Assembly: GCA_022478985.1 (NCBI GenBank)
Contig: JAKSZP010014457.1
Coordinates: 186,001-250,000 of the forward strand
Source: Massospora cicadina
Taxonomy: Eukaryota > Entomophthoromycota > Entomophthoromycetes > Entomophthorales > Entomophthoraceae
Length of the DNA stretch: 64,000 nucleotides
Direction of reading: 5' to 3'
Shown in pieces: positions 1 to 11,310 of the stretch (position 1 is the first letter of the stretch; the number at the start of each line of letters is the position of its first letter). The position numbers and the translations under genes are program-made. Under the pieces are notes generated by a model, which was not told the DNA's origin, made no database searches, and was given only the letters and a program-made list of their open reading frames with translations.

Positions 1-1290
1 TGGTGAGGGGTAGGGGTTTCATCAAAGTCAGGAAGGGAAAATTCTGCCCGATCATAATCGCCTTGGCAGAGAGGTTGACCTGTATTCTTACTAATGAGGA
101 CATTACCTGATTCGTCAGTTTCAGCTAATAGATCCCATGGATTTTGGTTCACTGGAATAGTGGCGTTCGAATTTGGGTGGAGTGGGATTGGGCGAATGGG
201 CAGATGCTTGGGTGCCAAGGGTGGTCCAAGCATTGCTCTGATTAGCTGGGGTAGATTTAGGTTGGAGAGTGAGGCTGGAGGTTTTGGGGGGGCTGATTTT
301 CCATGTGGGCCCACTGAACGAGATTGGAGGGTGGGAGGGGGCAGCAAAGTGCCCGATACTGAACCTCCAGAAGGAGGCTCAGAAGCCGCAGCAGTGGACT
401 TGGCCTGAGGGCACGCTCTTTTTGCATGGTCGAGGCCAAAGCAGAGGGAACAAATCTGCCTACCATTATCGACCCAAGCCCAAAAGAAATGATCAGGCGC
501 TGCAGCCACACTAGCGTGGGGTGGGATTTGTTGGGCTATGGTAGGGTGGTGTGGTATGATGGTGGCTGTTGCCCTAGGAGCAGCAACGCGCTCCGCACCA
601 GATGGAATGGCAAAGATGAGGTTGAGCTGAGTGCCATAAGCCATGAGCCCCACGACCAACTGGTCATACAAAACATGGTTTGATTGGCATGTTATTCAAA
701 TGAAACCATCGGGCATTCTGGCTAATAAATCAGTCTTCATGCCTTTACAACCATTTGAGATCCAAACATTGGGCAGATTGCCACTCAAATTAGTTCCAAT
801 TGATTTCAATTTAACAATCTCAGGCAGATATTGCTGATTCCTTTTAACAGTTCTGTTGAGGTGAGTGTGAATACTGGGGGTGGAATCCAAAGCAGAAGAG
901 CTGTTATCCAGCGCTCATCTACTATGTGAACAAGAATGCCCTGAGTAATGAGGGGTATTTCCATTCTCTTCGGTGTCTTCTTACATGGGAACAGAAAAAT
1001 GGCCCTATCTACACCCAGAGGACGTTTCCTGGGACTTACAGTAGAGGCCTGAAAATTGAACTACAAGAGTGGTGTCATCAGGCAACTGGTGCGAGTGGTT
1101 AAGATGGGGGTTTTTCTGGAACACCAGGGGGAATTTTGGCTGCAATTGCAGCATCAGCTTCACTTTTGAAGCTAAAGTAAAAGTACCCCTTGTAGTGGCG
1201 AAAGTCAATAAAGCCTGCAAGCTGCATATGTACCTGGGCTAATTATATTATTTGTTTGTCATTATAGGGGTACAGGTTACCATATTTAAA
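1..1290 (-). mobile_element. CCHC zinc-knuckle protein repeat, copy 1 (partial)
   Basis: Read on the minus strand, this stretch holds broken pieces of one protein. Near 1000-1220 is a segment with a [DE]-[DE]-x-T-[LI]-V-V-[QH]-F motif that recurs in copies at 29775-31560 and 48297-50190. Near 411-452 is a perfect CX2CX4HX4C knuckle (ICSLCFGLDHAKRAC), followed by a Ser/Pro-rich stretch and an acidic tail running to the window edge. CCHC knuckles are nucleic-acid binding and typical of LINE ORF1 and gag proteins. The other two copies end in a LINE-type 3' tail, so I infer an ORF1-type protein of a non-LTR element. The 3' end of this copy lies outside the window. The plus-strand open frames here are antisense shadows. 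The right limit is approximate. Confidence 0.6.
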
Positions 1291-1594
1291 CTGGAGGCCA
1301 AATCACAACTTGCTTTGGGGAAGCACAATGGGGTATGAGGCACCAAATGAGAACGTTCAAGGTGGAGGTCAAAATCTTTGGGGGGAACATATTAACCAGA
1401 GAATTGTTAGGCTGGTCAACCTAGTTCAAAAAGCATTTCATCGCAGGGCAGAAGATGCTAAAGTGGTTTTGCTGCTACCCCATTTTGAAGCAGCGGGTGA
1501 TAGGGCCAAGAACATTGGGGTTTTTCTGTGTGTCAGTTTTCCAGAATTTTTTAGTTCTGTAATTTTTAAATTTTCTTGAATGTGTTGTCAAGCG

Positions 1595-4060
1595 GAAAGA
1601 AAAGAATGGTGGCCACCATAGTGTCATAAACTATTCCCACCTAAATTCTACCACACAAAAAGACATCTATTACTGCCACATATAGATAATTCCTTACAAT
1701 TGATGTTTGGGTCCCACTATTTCTCAGCTATGGATCTCTCCAGAAGTTATGGCAAATTGACTTGTCAAAGGAAGATTTGAAAAATACGCTCTCTTCTTAA
1801 GTGAAGGACTATTTGAGCTCACTCAAATGCCTCAGGGGCTATGTAAAGCCCCTGCTACCTTCCAAAGCACATGGATAGACTCTTAGGCGATATAAAAGGC
1901 TCCTGTATGCTAGTTTATCTCTATGAGATTACATTTTTTGAGATTATTTACCAGACATCTAGACCATCTCAGGCCAGTCTTTCAACAGCTATGTAAATCG
2001 TCAATAAAACTAAAGCTATTTAAATGATCTTTCTTTCAAAGTGAGATAAATTTTTTGAAACTTAAGGTAAGTAAAGCTGAAATATCCTTGATGGATGACA
2101 AGATCCTGGCCATTTCCAAAAAACCCTTAAAATCCCTACAAGATGTACAAGTTTTCTTAGAGATGGTGGGATATTATCGTTAGTCTATTCCTCATTTTGC
2201 AGACACCTCTGAGCCACTAGTATATCTACTGAAGAAAGGGAACCCTTTCAGTAGAACAAAGAGCAGAAGCAGGCCTTTGACCTGCTACGTGTCTCTCTTT
2301 CTTCAGTACCTATTTATCCTAAAATTGATAAGCCCTTTCTCTTTTTTACATATTCTAGAAATATAGCCATAGGTGTCATACTTTCCCAACATGACGAAAA
2401 CTTACTGGACCATCCTATCGCCTACTATAGCAAGACATTACCCAAAGCTGAACGCAACTATAGTATTACAGAATGTGAATGCTGGGATGTCCTACTGACA
2501 ATAAGAATTTACAACCCTATTTATATGGAAAAATTTTCAACATAATTACGGATTATACTTCCTTGAGATGACCTCAGTAAATAGGGCCCCAATGAAAGAT
2601 TAGCCTAATGGGCGTTAAAACTTCTTTTTTAGTACTAGATGGTACGGGCGTTAAAACTTCAAAACTATGACATTTTTAGTATCCACCAACCAGTACCAAT
2701 ACATCAAAATGTGGATTGCCTATTTTGGCTTACCATATTAACTTTAACTGACCCAGAAGATGATTGATTCTATGAACTCCTAACTCTTTCATATTTATGT
2801 AAGGAAAAATTCCCGCCCTTTAAAAGTCTTAATGAATAAATCGGCAAATCTTCAATACATGAACAGCCAATTGTGTAAACTTATGTCCAAAAAATGGATG
2901 CCCTATGTATGACCTTTGGCTCAAACTGACGTCATATTGGAGAGACATATGCAAGTTAACCATGAGGAATTTGGGAATCCTACCAGTGGCTTAAAACTCA
3001 ATGTCTTTGGGAAAGAATGCTTGTTTCAATCCAGGATGTATCAATGTCCTGCCTGGTATGCAAAAGTCATGCAGGACCAAATTCCCAATTTCAATATCCA
3101 GTGGTTCCCCCTGTGGACCAATCCATTCCGTTAAAATTGATGTTGTAAGACCTCTCCCTCAAGCCTCTAATGGTGATTGATTCCTCTTTCTAGCCGTGGA
3201 CCATTTAACTAAATGAATTGAAGCAGAATCTTTAACCACAGCTTTGGAAAAGGCTACCTCCATATTTTTGTATAATTGAATTATCACCCATTATGAGTGC
3301 CCTAACATCATTTATTTCCGATAATGGGCAAAATTTTTGATTGACGTTTGTGAAAGATCTAGCTAAACTAATGGAAAACACACAGGTATTCTCTACCCCC
3401 TATCATTCTGCAACCAATGGATTGGGAGATATGGGCAAATGGTACTTTAACTACAACCCTCCAGAATTTGGCTATGGCTGACCCCATTCATTGGCCCCAA
3501 TATTTGCCTAGTACAATTCTGGCTTTTATGATAAGCTTTTAATGAATAACCAAGAATTCGCCTTTACAAGCGTTGTATATAGAAATTCCCATCTTCCCAT
3601 TAAAGTACAGGCTATGCTTGACCAAGACTCCCCCAAAGCTCTTGAAGTCACTATGCAAAGAATTGCAATGGAATTATCTGAATTCAGGCCCAGGCTTCCA
3701 AAAACCTGTCTGCTACAACTAATAGAGAAACTAATCACTTAAGCATGACCACCTGCACACCTTCTGACTAGGCGAATTAGTCCTTTTCTACAGCCATCAG
3801 CCTGGATGTCATGATAACAAATTGGATACCAACTGGTCAGGGCCATACAAAGTCATCTATAAGCGGAGCAACAAACACTCAATCATAGAGGTTGTTCATG
3901 TTACAGTAGTAAATTGTGTCTATAGCTGCTTTTTCCGTCCGTTTCCCCCTATTCCAAGATCTAGATGGGGCGTCATTAGATTCAACCCAAATTGGAGATT
4001 TGGACGAGGAAGTTGGTGGGAATTGAACCTGAGCTGTCAAAATTATTGGGGTAAATAAAA
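1595..4060 (+). mobile_element. Gypsy A: decayed Ty3/gypsy pol fragment (RT, RNase H, integrase)
   Basis: Plus-strand pol relic without LTRs or gag. RT begins near 1600 with KKNGG and an INYSHLNSTTQKDIYY block, then SHYFSAMDL near 1710, matching the usual fingers and palm motifs. RNase H follows at about 2340-2510 (IGVILSQHDENLLDHPIAYY, then KAERNYSITECE). The integrase has a CxxC at about 3043 (SCLVCKS), KIDVVRPLP, FLAVDHLTK at 3189-3215, and SFISDNGQNF near 3306-3338. A C-terminal KLDTNWSGPYKVIYKR segment lies at about 3820-3880. The order RT-RH-IN is diagnostic of Ty3/gypsy. Stops and frameshifts are everywhere, so it is dead. A 21-bp LINE-tail insertion interrupts it at 2625. The left end abuts the CCHC repeat. 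Confidence 0.8.
2610..2660 (-). mobile_element. 21-bp LINE/SINE tail micro-insertion with perfect 15-bp TSD
   Basis: Positions 2625-2645 read TTTTTTAGTACTAGATGGTAC, the reverse complement of the last bases of the LINE/SINE tail plus a short A-run. The flanks 2610-2624 and 2646-2660 are the identical 15-mer GGGCGTTAAAACTTC. This is the structure left by target-primed reverse transcription that stopped after about 21 bases. The host sequence (gypsy A, just after RNase H) is badly decayed while the duplication is perfect, so the insertion is much younger. Confidence 0.85.
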
Positions 4061-4199
4061 CGAAATTCAGAGCCTTGGTAAATCATGGATAATCCCCTAC
4101 TAATTTCAAGCCTTTAAGTAGGGGTTCAAACCTGATCTATGCGGCGAATGAATCCCAACTAGGTACTTAGTAATATATTTTGGCTTAGTATACATTGAG

Positions 4200-4893
4200 A
4201 TGGACCAGATAACCTCCCTAATCTCCCTTATAAAATCCTTTTCTAAGTAATTAAAGATTATTTTCTTTCTTCAGTTTCCCAATTTAAAGTTAGACTGGTA
4301 TATATTATCCTGTAATTGCCTCACCAGAACTTAGTATCTAGTATAAGACTTCTTTATTAAAAGAGGCATAAAGGTACTTTATAACGCACTCAAGATTCAG
4401 TTTTCTGGCCAACAATTATTAAGAGATACGTGGTAATTCACCCGTGATCCTGATACCCAGCGTGTCAACTTTACTAGGTTAACAAACTGATTAAGTAATG
4501 GGACTTTTCCCATAAACAACAGATTGCAAGTGATAGAAGGTTAAATCACAAGTTTCTTATCACATGCGGCATCAATCACCTAGCAACTCATAAGCCCCTT
4601 ATTCTTTTGGTGAAAAACTTAATTTAATCCAGCAAGCCAATTAATTATCATTATTAGAAAATTGACGCCTTAATTATTTTCTATTGTCAGGGATCTTTCC
4701 TGACGAAATATTAGCGCTCTAGGGGACAGAATACCCAGCAAATTACCAATTTTTTTCTAATGATGCCTTTTTAACAATAGTTAATAAATTTAATTGTTAA
4801 CGCCCAATCCACTAGCATGCCTCATCCCCTAGTGGATAATCGAATTTATTATTATTGATTAAGCTGGGTAATGTGGGTGTACTAAACTTTTCA
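4200..4893 (-). mobile_element. Solo-type LTR related to the gypsy C LTR
   Basis: The reverse complement shares several blocks in order with the gypsy C LTRs. These are a hairpin-forming ATCCACTAG/CTAGTGGAT pair (4807-4815 and 4829-4837), a block around GGGGCTTATGAGTTGCTAG, TTAACCTT followed by GCAATCTGTTGTTTATGG and GTCCCATTAC, and an AAAGATTATTTTCTTTCTT block read on the plus strand near 4250. I see no internal domain attached in the expected place, so it is probably a solo LTR or the left LTR of an interrupted minus-strand element. Limits are approximate. The 3' part of gypsy A lies directly to the left. Confidence 0.6.
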
Positions 4894-5130
4894 ACATATT
4901 TTTCTTTATAAAACACATAAAAAGGAATTTTCAGAATAAAACGTTAATTTTATGAATAACATGATTGTTCTGCCGTTTATTAAATTATTACTGATATATA
5001 TTCTCTTTAAGACACACTATCTTTCTAAATTAAGACACTAAGCCTTATTCACTACTCAACTCTTAACCCTATCTTACAATAGCAGGTTATATAATCTACA
5101 GCTAACTAAGCCCAGGCCACTTTGCAAATT
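4894..5130. repeat. Dispersed AT-rich repeat, copy 1
   Basis: The part from about 4990 to 5130 aligns collinearly with 41450-41640 on the same strand. Shared landmarks are TTCTCT-TAAGACA, then GATTATATAAT or GGTTATATAATC, CAGCTAACN and GCNNAGGCCAC. It has no coding signal and is not one of the LTR families delimited here. Confidence 0.45.
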
Positions 5131-6659
5131 GCCCTGTCAGAAGAGGTAGATTGGGGCCTGGCGTTTCTTAACTCCTCTCCAGATTTCCAGTATCTGGCAA
5201 AACCACAATTTATTTCTCATTACATTGTATATAAATTATCTAAGGGGATTTTTACAGGACCCTACTAATTTATAATTTTACTAATGAAAAACTCTGATCA
5301 CTCAAATGGATTATATCAGAGCTCTGATGCTCCTTGTGTGTTTCTTTGAATAATATAAACTAAACAGTGGAGACTAAAGTGGATACTCCTAATAACTTAA
5401 GCTTTTTACTCAAGAACATGAGTTTTAAATTTTCCAACTTATGACTAGACAATAAATTTTTTCCATTGATGCTGCTCATAATCTATAAGAACCAAAATGT
5501 AGGGAGCATCACTTCTGCGATCATCACCATAACAAACCGTTATTTCTCACTATATACATGATGAAGCATAAACACATAGATTTTGACCTGCTATCTGACT
5601 TTTCAGATTTAGATAACGCACCCAGCATGACAACAAGGGACGCAACGCACCTTATCTCAGAAGAAACACCTCCTAGAGCTCATCACAATTTGGAATCCTT
5701 GTAAGTTTATTTTGGGTATAATATGTAATAGTTGCAATAGGGTGGTAGGCACTGTCAAGAATTTAAATTCATGAAAGCCATTCTTCGCTTTGCTAACTGT
5801 TTCGCTCTGCTTTCAATTCCCCATATACAGGGCATCACTCTTCTTGTAGAGTCAGTTATGGGCTAAAAGATTTTATGTGGTGGGTTATGCAATATTTTTC
5901 AGGCGAGTCTTTAAATGACCCAGACTTCTATTTTTATCAGTGATAATTGTTAGGACTATTGGCTCTTTTGCATGCATGAAGATATATCCGTCGCCTTCCA
6001 GGACTTATACAAGAGTAATCTGAGAAGATATCTCATACTTATGTGTCTTGTCAACAATTTATAATTCTTCTCCTTATCCTAGGACCTCATCCCAAAAAAG
6101 ATCTCTTTAGGAAACAGTTGGGAAGTTACAGTCGAACCTAAACTATTGATACTCCACTCCCTCACAATATCAAGCATGGACAATTTCCTATTAGATCATT
6201 TGGACCTCAGAGCAACCTCTTTTCAGGAGCAGGATACAAAGTTACTAGCATTGTGTCATTCATCTCACAACTAAGTTTGTTGGATACTCCTAGATATCCC
6301 CAACTTTCAGCAGTTGTGGCTACACGAAATCCTTATAAAAGTCTATAAGCTTGTTTTGAGTAACTAACATCTCCCAGACTTGCTTCCTTACCACACAAAT
6401 CTGAGGGTACCTAATCCTCCATCATCAGGCATACCTTCTTCAGGGTTTCTCCCTTCCAAGCTAAAGACCCTTTCCTGCTTTGAGCCTCCTATGCCATATC
6501 TGGAAATCAAACCTGAAACAGAAAATAAAGAATGTACAATAAGCGGTGAAGTTGAGTCCTTGAGTTAACACCTTCTTCAAGGATAAACATTCCAGCGGTA
6601 GTGGGTGTTGGGATTTTAACTAGATGATCATACACATAATTATTAAAATTAGGTTTAAA
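5131..6659. other. AT-rich stretch with no recognisable gene
   Basis: About 1.5 kb without a domain, LTR boundary, tRNA or repeat that I can support. The one open frame of note, 6380-6568 on the plus strand (62 codons, Pro/Ser-rich start), has no recognisable motif and no coding neighbour, so I leave it uncalled. The sequence is probably decayed transposon DNA beyond recognition by eye. Confidence 0.5.
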
Positions 6660-7560
6660 TCAGTTGAGGATGGTTGTTGATTAATTTAATAGCTTTGATA
6701 ATATCGATTATTGAAAATAAACAATATAAGCTCCCTATTTGGTTGATTGAGCTGTTTCAATATGCTGGATTGGAAAGTGCAGGGATGATCTCTTATTGTA
6801 AATTGGTAAATTTGACACCGGTGACTTAGACTGAGGATGTCAAAATGATTATTATTTATATTAATTATAGCATATTGCCAATTAAACGTCAAGTGAGTAT
6901 AGTGAACGATCCCCAATTGTGTTTTAATCAATTTTGGCACTACTGACTAAGGCCAAGGATGTAAACAATTATTATTAAATTAGTTAAATCACTAGTTTGA
7001 TTTTGAGAAATTATCAGGTGATTTTTCCCAATAAGCTAATTGGTCTTCTATGACAATGGTGACTGATGCCAGGGATGTTGAATCTTATGTTTATTGATTA
7101 ATTACGCCAAATTGAGAGTTCAACAATAAAAATTGTAGGATCACTGGGGATTAAAGCCAAGGATGTTCCAATCATTTTATCAATTTGATACTAGCCGGCG
7201 ACTTAGGCTAAGGATGATCAGTTACTAAATATAGTGCTGATGGATCTGAATTTATCCAAATATCAAGCATGAGAGGGACATTCCATCAAATGATGTTATA
7301 ATTTACTGACAAATTATGCCAAAGAAATTAAATATTAACTTAAAAAAATAATATTAAATCAGCAAAGGATGCTGAATAGATCAATATAATATATTGGATG
7401 TGGAGAATGATGCATTAAGCAGGGATGATTGCCATCCAAAGTGCTGATGATTGTAATCGCCAGTGTAAATGCTGACAATTGAGATACGGCAATAAATGCC
7501 AATGAATTTTACTGGTAGCGAAGAGGATTGCCATGAAAACGCCTTTAAATAGTTAAATCT
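6660..7560. repeat. Degenerate tandem array built on a GCCAAGGATG core
   Basis: A core of GCCA[AG]GGATG-like sequence recurs at roughly 6668, 6782, 6831, 6950, 7070, 7157, 7212, 7363 and 7421. It is each time followed by AT-rich DNA, often with an ATTATTATTTA or GATTAATTA run, and often preceded by GACTNAGGC or ACTGATG. Several intervals are about 115-120 bp and others about 50-57 bp, suggesting an old minisatellite with a unit near 57 or 115 bp. There is no coding signal. Confidence 0.45.
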
Positions 7561-9299
7561 GCCTCTAATAAATTTACCTTTTATTTCAGACCCTTAAACG
7601 TTTTCTTTAATTAATTGTTGGTATACTAACTTTGTTAGCTTTAAAGTGGACAGAGGTTCGCTTTTCTGGTAGAGGTGGGACTAAGGTTCCCCAAAGGTTT
7701 GTTGCTTTCTTAAAACGCCTGGAGTGGTCAGCGCTACTAACTTTTAACCTGAACTTCAGGGAAGCCATGTGAGGAATTGACCAACTGGAACCTATAATGA
7801 TGGATAATAAGTAATGAATGGGAGGAACCCTGTGGGAATTAAAGGAGACCGTTGAACCATAATTTCTGGACAAGTACCAGGAGAGGACCTCTGAGCCAGA
7901 ATTTTCACGTAAGTCTCCTGAGGTGAAGCTGTTGATATGCTGGGTTGAAGAATTGCTTCGCAAATTTGTAGAGAAAGGTCACTGATAATGTTGAAAAAGC
8001 AAGGGCCAGCAGTCTTCTTACTTTTGCCCTGGTAAACTAATAGTGTCATGATTAATAAAAAGTAAAAATTTACAATAATGGGACACAAAGCAATTAGAAA
8101 GGAACTCTGGTGCTAAAGATAGCAAGGAGAATGGAGTACACTAACAGAAAAGAAACATAATTGTTTTCTTTATTAATTTTTACTTAGATTAAGTTTAACG
8201 CTACAAAATTATTATATATTATACTACTGTTACTTATTTTGCTCTACTATTTTCTTTTATATTACTTTCCTTTTTCTACTATTATATGGATGATAAAACT
8301 TAGCATGGACCATATTGATGGATATGCCAATCTGAAAGGTCCTTTAGTAAATAGGCACTAGCAGATTATCTCTTATAATTTAAGCAATGTTGGATTTCTA
8401 GATTTTGTGGTCCTTTTCCTTCAAAGGCTATACAATTTATTGTCATATTAGCACCAATGGGCTTCCTGGAGGGATTTTTACTAGGGAAAATATGCCTTTT
8501 GTCACTCTTTTAAACCCTACAAGATCTGATGGAGCTTATTTTCCTCGCTTAAATGAGAGTATATTTATAGTAAATAATGGTCACTCCTTTTTTAGGATAT
8601 TTTGTCCTTGATTGGCAAGATCTTTTATCTTTTTAAAAACGCTAGCCTTTAGTTTGTAAAGGATTGGACTCTTTACAGCTTGATGAAAGTTTCAAAATTG
8701 ATAAGACCCTTTATATCCTTGGAGTTATGGGTAGTCAATTGAATCAATAGGAGGTGGTTTTTAAAAATCAAAGGTTAATTTTATCATAGGCTTGTTTTGT
8801 ATAAAACTGATTAAAAACGTTGTTTCTCCTGAAAAAACCCAATAAGGATCTTGCTGTGGGGTTATAACTTCGGAGTAATTTTATAAGGACTCAATTAATA
8901 GTCTTATCTACATGGAAGCAATAAAGTATTCAGGTCCGTGGAAGTATAGAACTTGATAGGTTTCAGACCATAAAAATCAAACTTTTGGGATCTTCCTTCA
9001 GGTTGATGATGGTAGTTGAGTACTAAACCTCTATTTGATACTCAGGCATAATAGTCTCTCTAGAATTGAATTGTTTGTTTCTCTTAGCTAATTGTCTCTA
9101 AAAGATATGCCACCAGAGCCTGTAGTTTAGTAATATCCTCTGCCAGTCATTTTATACTTATATTGGCGATGTCAGAAGGTAGATGATTACAAAATGGACT
9201 GGACATTAGAGGAGAACACTGAGTCCTGACTTTACAGAGCCTTGGACAAAGGCATCCTAGTTATTTGGGGATAGCTTACCCAGTAAGACGTCTGTACTT

Positions 9300-9930
9300 A
9301 AAGAAACCTTTTAATTGATATATTAGCTTGTGCCATCTTACAGATATAGAGTTAAGATTGAAATCTGCTCTCTCTAAATTACCATTAATAGAAGTGAGAT
9401 ATGGTCTCATAAATGCTTTAATATCCCCATAATCATTTGAGTTCAATTACCACATGAATACAAAGTTTCATACCAATATTTGACAAGAGAACTTCTAGGC
9501 AACCATGCTGTGTAAAGATTTAAAAAAGTAATATTGAGGCGGTATCTTTAGCAGAAGCGTAGACTAGTGATTGGCTTTGGTCCATTTTTTTGAAATGCCT
9601 GATGGTGAGAATATTTAATTGGTGCAAATAAATGGTGATTAAAAAGGACCCTGTTACTTCAGTACTGACATTGGCAAAGGGTGAGGTTAGCTCAACAACT
9701 CAATGTTAATGTTTCTAATTGGATGAGTCTTAACTTGCACAACTAGACAACGATTAATAACAAATTGGATGAAGTTAGTCACGTATATCCAGTAGCATAA
9801 AAACTTGAGCCACATCAAAGGTTTTCCACATTGTGCCATGACCCACAGCAGTATGCACCCCCATGATGGTAGAAGTCCAACCAAAGGGCTAAATATGGTA
9901 ACCAGGACGTCACTACTTATATTAAGCACG
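9300..9930 (-). pseudogene. Gypsy B integrase relic
   Basis: On the minus strand a zinc-binding end reads FVTNFIQFVINRCLVVQ with HPIRNINIELLS downstream. The core follows: ANVSTEVTGSF (the first catalytic Asp position, now E-V), LTIRHFKKMDQ (from LTIVDHFTKM), then SAKDTASILL and CLEVLLSNIGMKL (from the LSDRGTQF block). This is a recognisable HHCC plus DDE integrase, with the second Cys of the HHCC pair and both nearby Asp residues changed. It is interrupted by stops. It integrates the cDNA in an intact element and cannot be functional here. Confidence 0.7.
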
Positions 9931-10619
9931 CTTCCTCAATATGGATCTGATATCATTTATATTAGTTGTTCTTTTATCTCAGGGGTCACTAAGTCCCACA
10001 TATTGGGTCGCTCAATCATATTATATTATCAGTCTTACTAAGAAGCATATAACGTTAGTATAGGTAAGCAGGAAAATCTATTGGCTTTCTGATAGATAAC
10101 CCCCACACAATGGACAATAGAGTAACTTTGGTACTGTATATTGAGGGTTTGTAAGTTAATATACCCGTCAGGGTCCTTCATCTGCTGTAACTGCCTTAAT
10201 AATATAAATTGGTATAATTGTAAATTTGTTCCTATAGAGGAAGGGACAAAAATATATATTGTACATTAGCGCAGCCTGACATTTGCATTATATAACTCTA
10301 AACTTTCTTTTTAACTTGGTCAGAGTTTCGCTTTAGTATGCAATAGGTGTGATTTACTCAATTAGGGTGGAGTTGTTCAAATACTACTCCAACTGCAAAA
10401 TAACTACTGTTCATGAACAAGATGAAGAGTTATCAAATTTGGGTGCAATAATATAGGAGATGTCATTAGGGCATCTCACAGGGTTTCAAATTCTGTTGCT
10501 GCGATTTTTCCTAGTAGAATATATTCTTTGTGAAAAAAATACCAACAGCTCAGCGATTTCAGCAAAGAGGTAACAAACTATTATAGTAACTGACCATTAT
10601 TAGGAAGGCATGTATAAAG

Positions 10620-11310
10620 CGAAAGATACTTTAACAGGACATCTTATGTATAGAAATAATTTTATCATTTAATTAAGAGATCCCTTACAAGTAACCTTGT
10701 GGCCCAAAAATTCCATTTCTTCTTAAAGACTACACTTGGCAAGCTTTAAGGAAGCTGCTCACATCCAATTAAAGACTTACCTTAGGTTCTAGTCATGTTT
10801 GGTAAAGATACTTTTGCACGCTACAACATGGTACAAATAGACTATTATTAAGGACTTTAGAGTTCTCTTAATATGACATCCATGATTTTTGGAAGTTTTC
10901 AAGGGCGTTGCGTAACCCCTAACATATGGGGTCAGTTCAAAAACCCTTCACTGGAGATTAGCGCGCATTTTTTTCTGTCTTCGTGCAAGTTTGACATAAA
11001 ATTATCCTTTGGAAAAATCCATAGAGGAAAAAATGGGAACCCACAAAAGTCAAGAAAGTCATCAATCTGAGACAAAGAGTAGCTGTTTTTCAAAAAATGC
11101 ATTCATTAATTTATAATACATTAGTACTCATTGACCTCTATTTTCTTGTGAATCAATAGTATTGGAGAGGCCAATGCTTCTAATAGTGCTTCAATAGGCC
11201 GGCATTCAATAGCTGTATTAACTCCTTAGTCACTTGGGCTTCTTCAACTTTATATTATAGTATGGCCTGGATAAATAGGTTGAGTATCACCAGTCTGCCC
11301 CTTGGTTTGG
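10620..11310 (-). pseudogene. Gypsy B reverse transcriptase relic
   Basis: Minus-strand frames give ELIQLLNAG, then a PLPILLIHKK-like block, then LRLMTFLTFVGSHFFLYGFF, which corresponds to the LPxIDxLLDxLxGSxYFSxxDL palm region. Downstream comes a VTLKETKFLGHKVT-like block, the FLGH motif that follows the catalytic YxDD. I could not find the YxDD box itself. Multiple frameshifts show this is a dead copy. Confidence 0.6.

Noticed and set aside
94..683. Run of overlapping plus-strand open frames at the window start that look like a gene
   Set aside because: The conserved protein text, including the CCHC knuckle, is on the minus strand and recurs in two other minus-strand copies. The plus frames are GC-rich antisense shadows.
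1310..1579. 89-codon plus-strand open frame just before gypsy A RT as a dUTPase-like or protease domain
   Set aside because: It has KVVLLLPHF resembling part of a dUTPase, but no GVIDxxY or KGxxIAQ block follows, and it may belong partly to the CCHC repeat flank.
4005..4135. Box B-like GGTTCAATTCC (minus, near 4018) and GGGGTTCAAACCT (plus, near 4115), suggesting tRNA genes
   Set aside because: Neither has a pairing acceptor stem, a D-arm with box A at the right distance, or a SINE tail with TSD. They are isolated matches.
7607..8088. Two overlapping minus-strand frames (118 and 98 codons) as a possible host gene
   Set aside because: No motif, no intron or promoter signal, and the position fits the post-integrase part of gypsy B. 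Kept only as part of that element.
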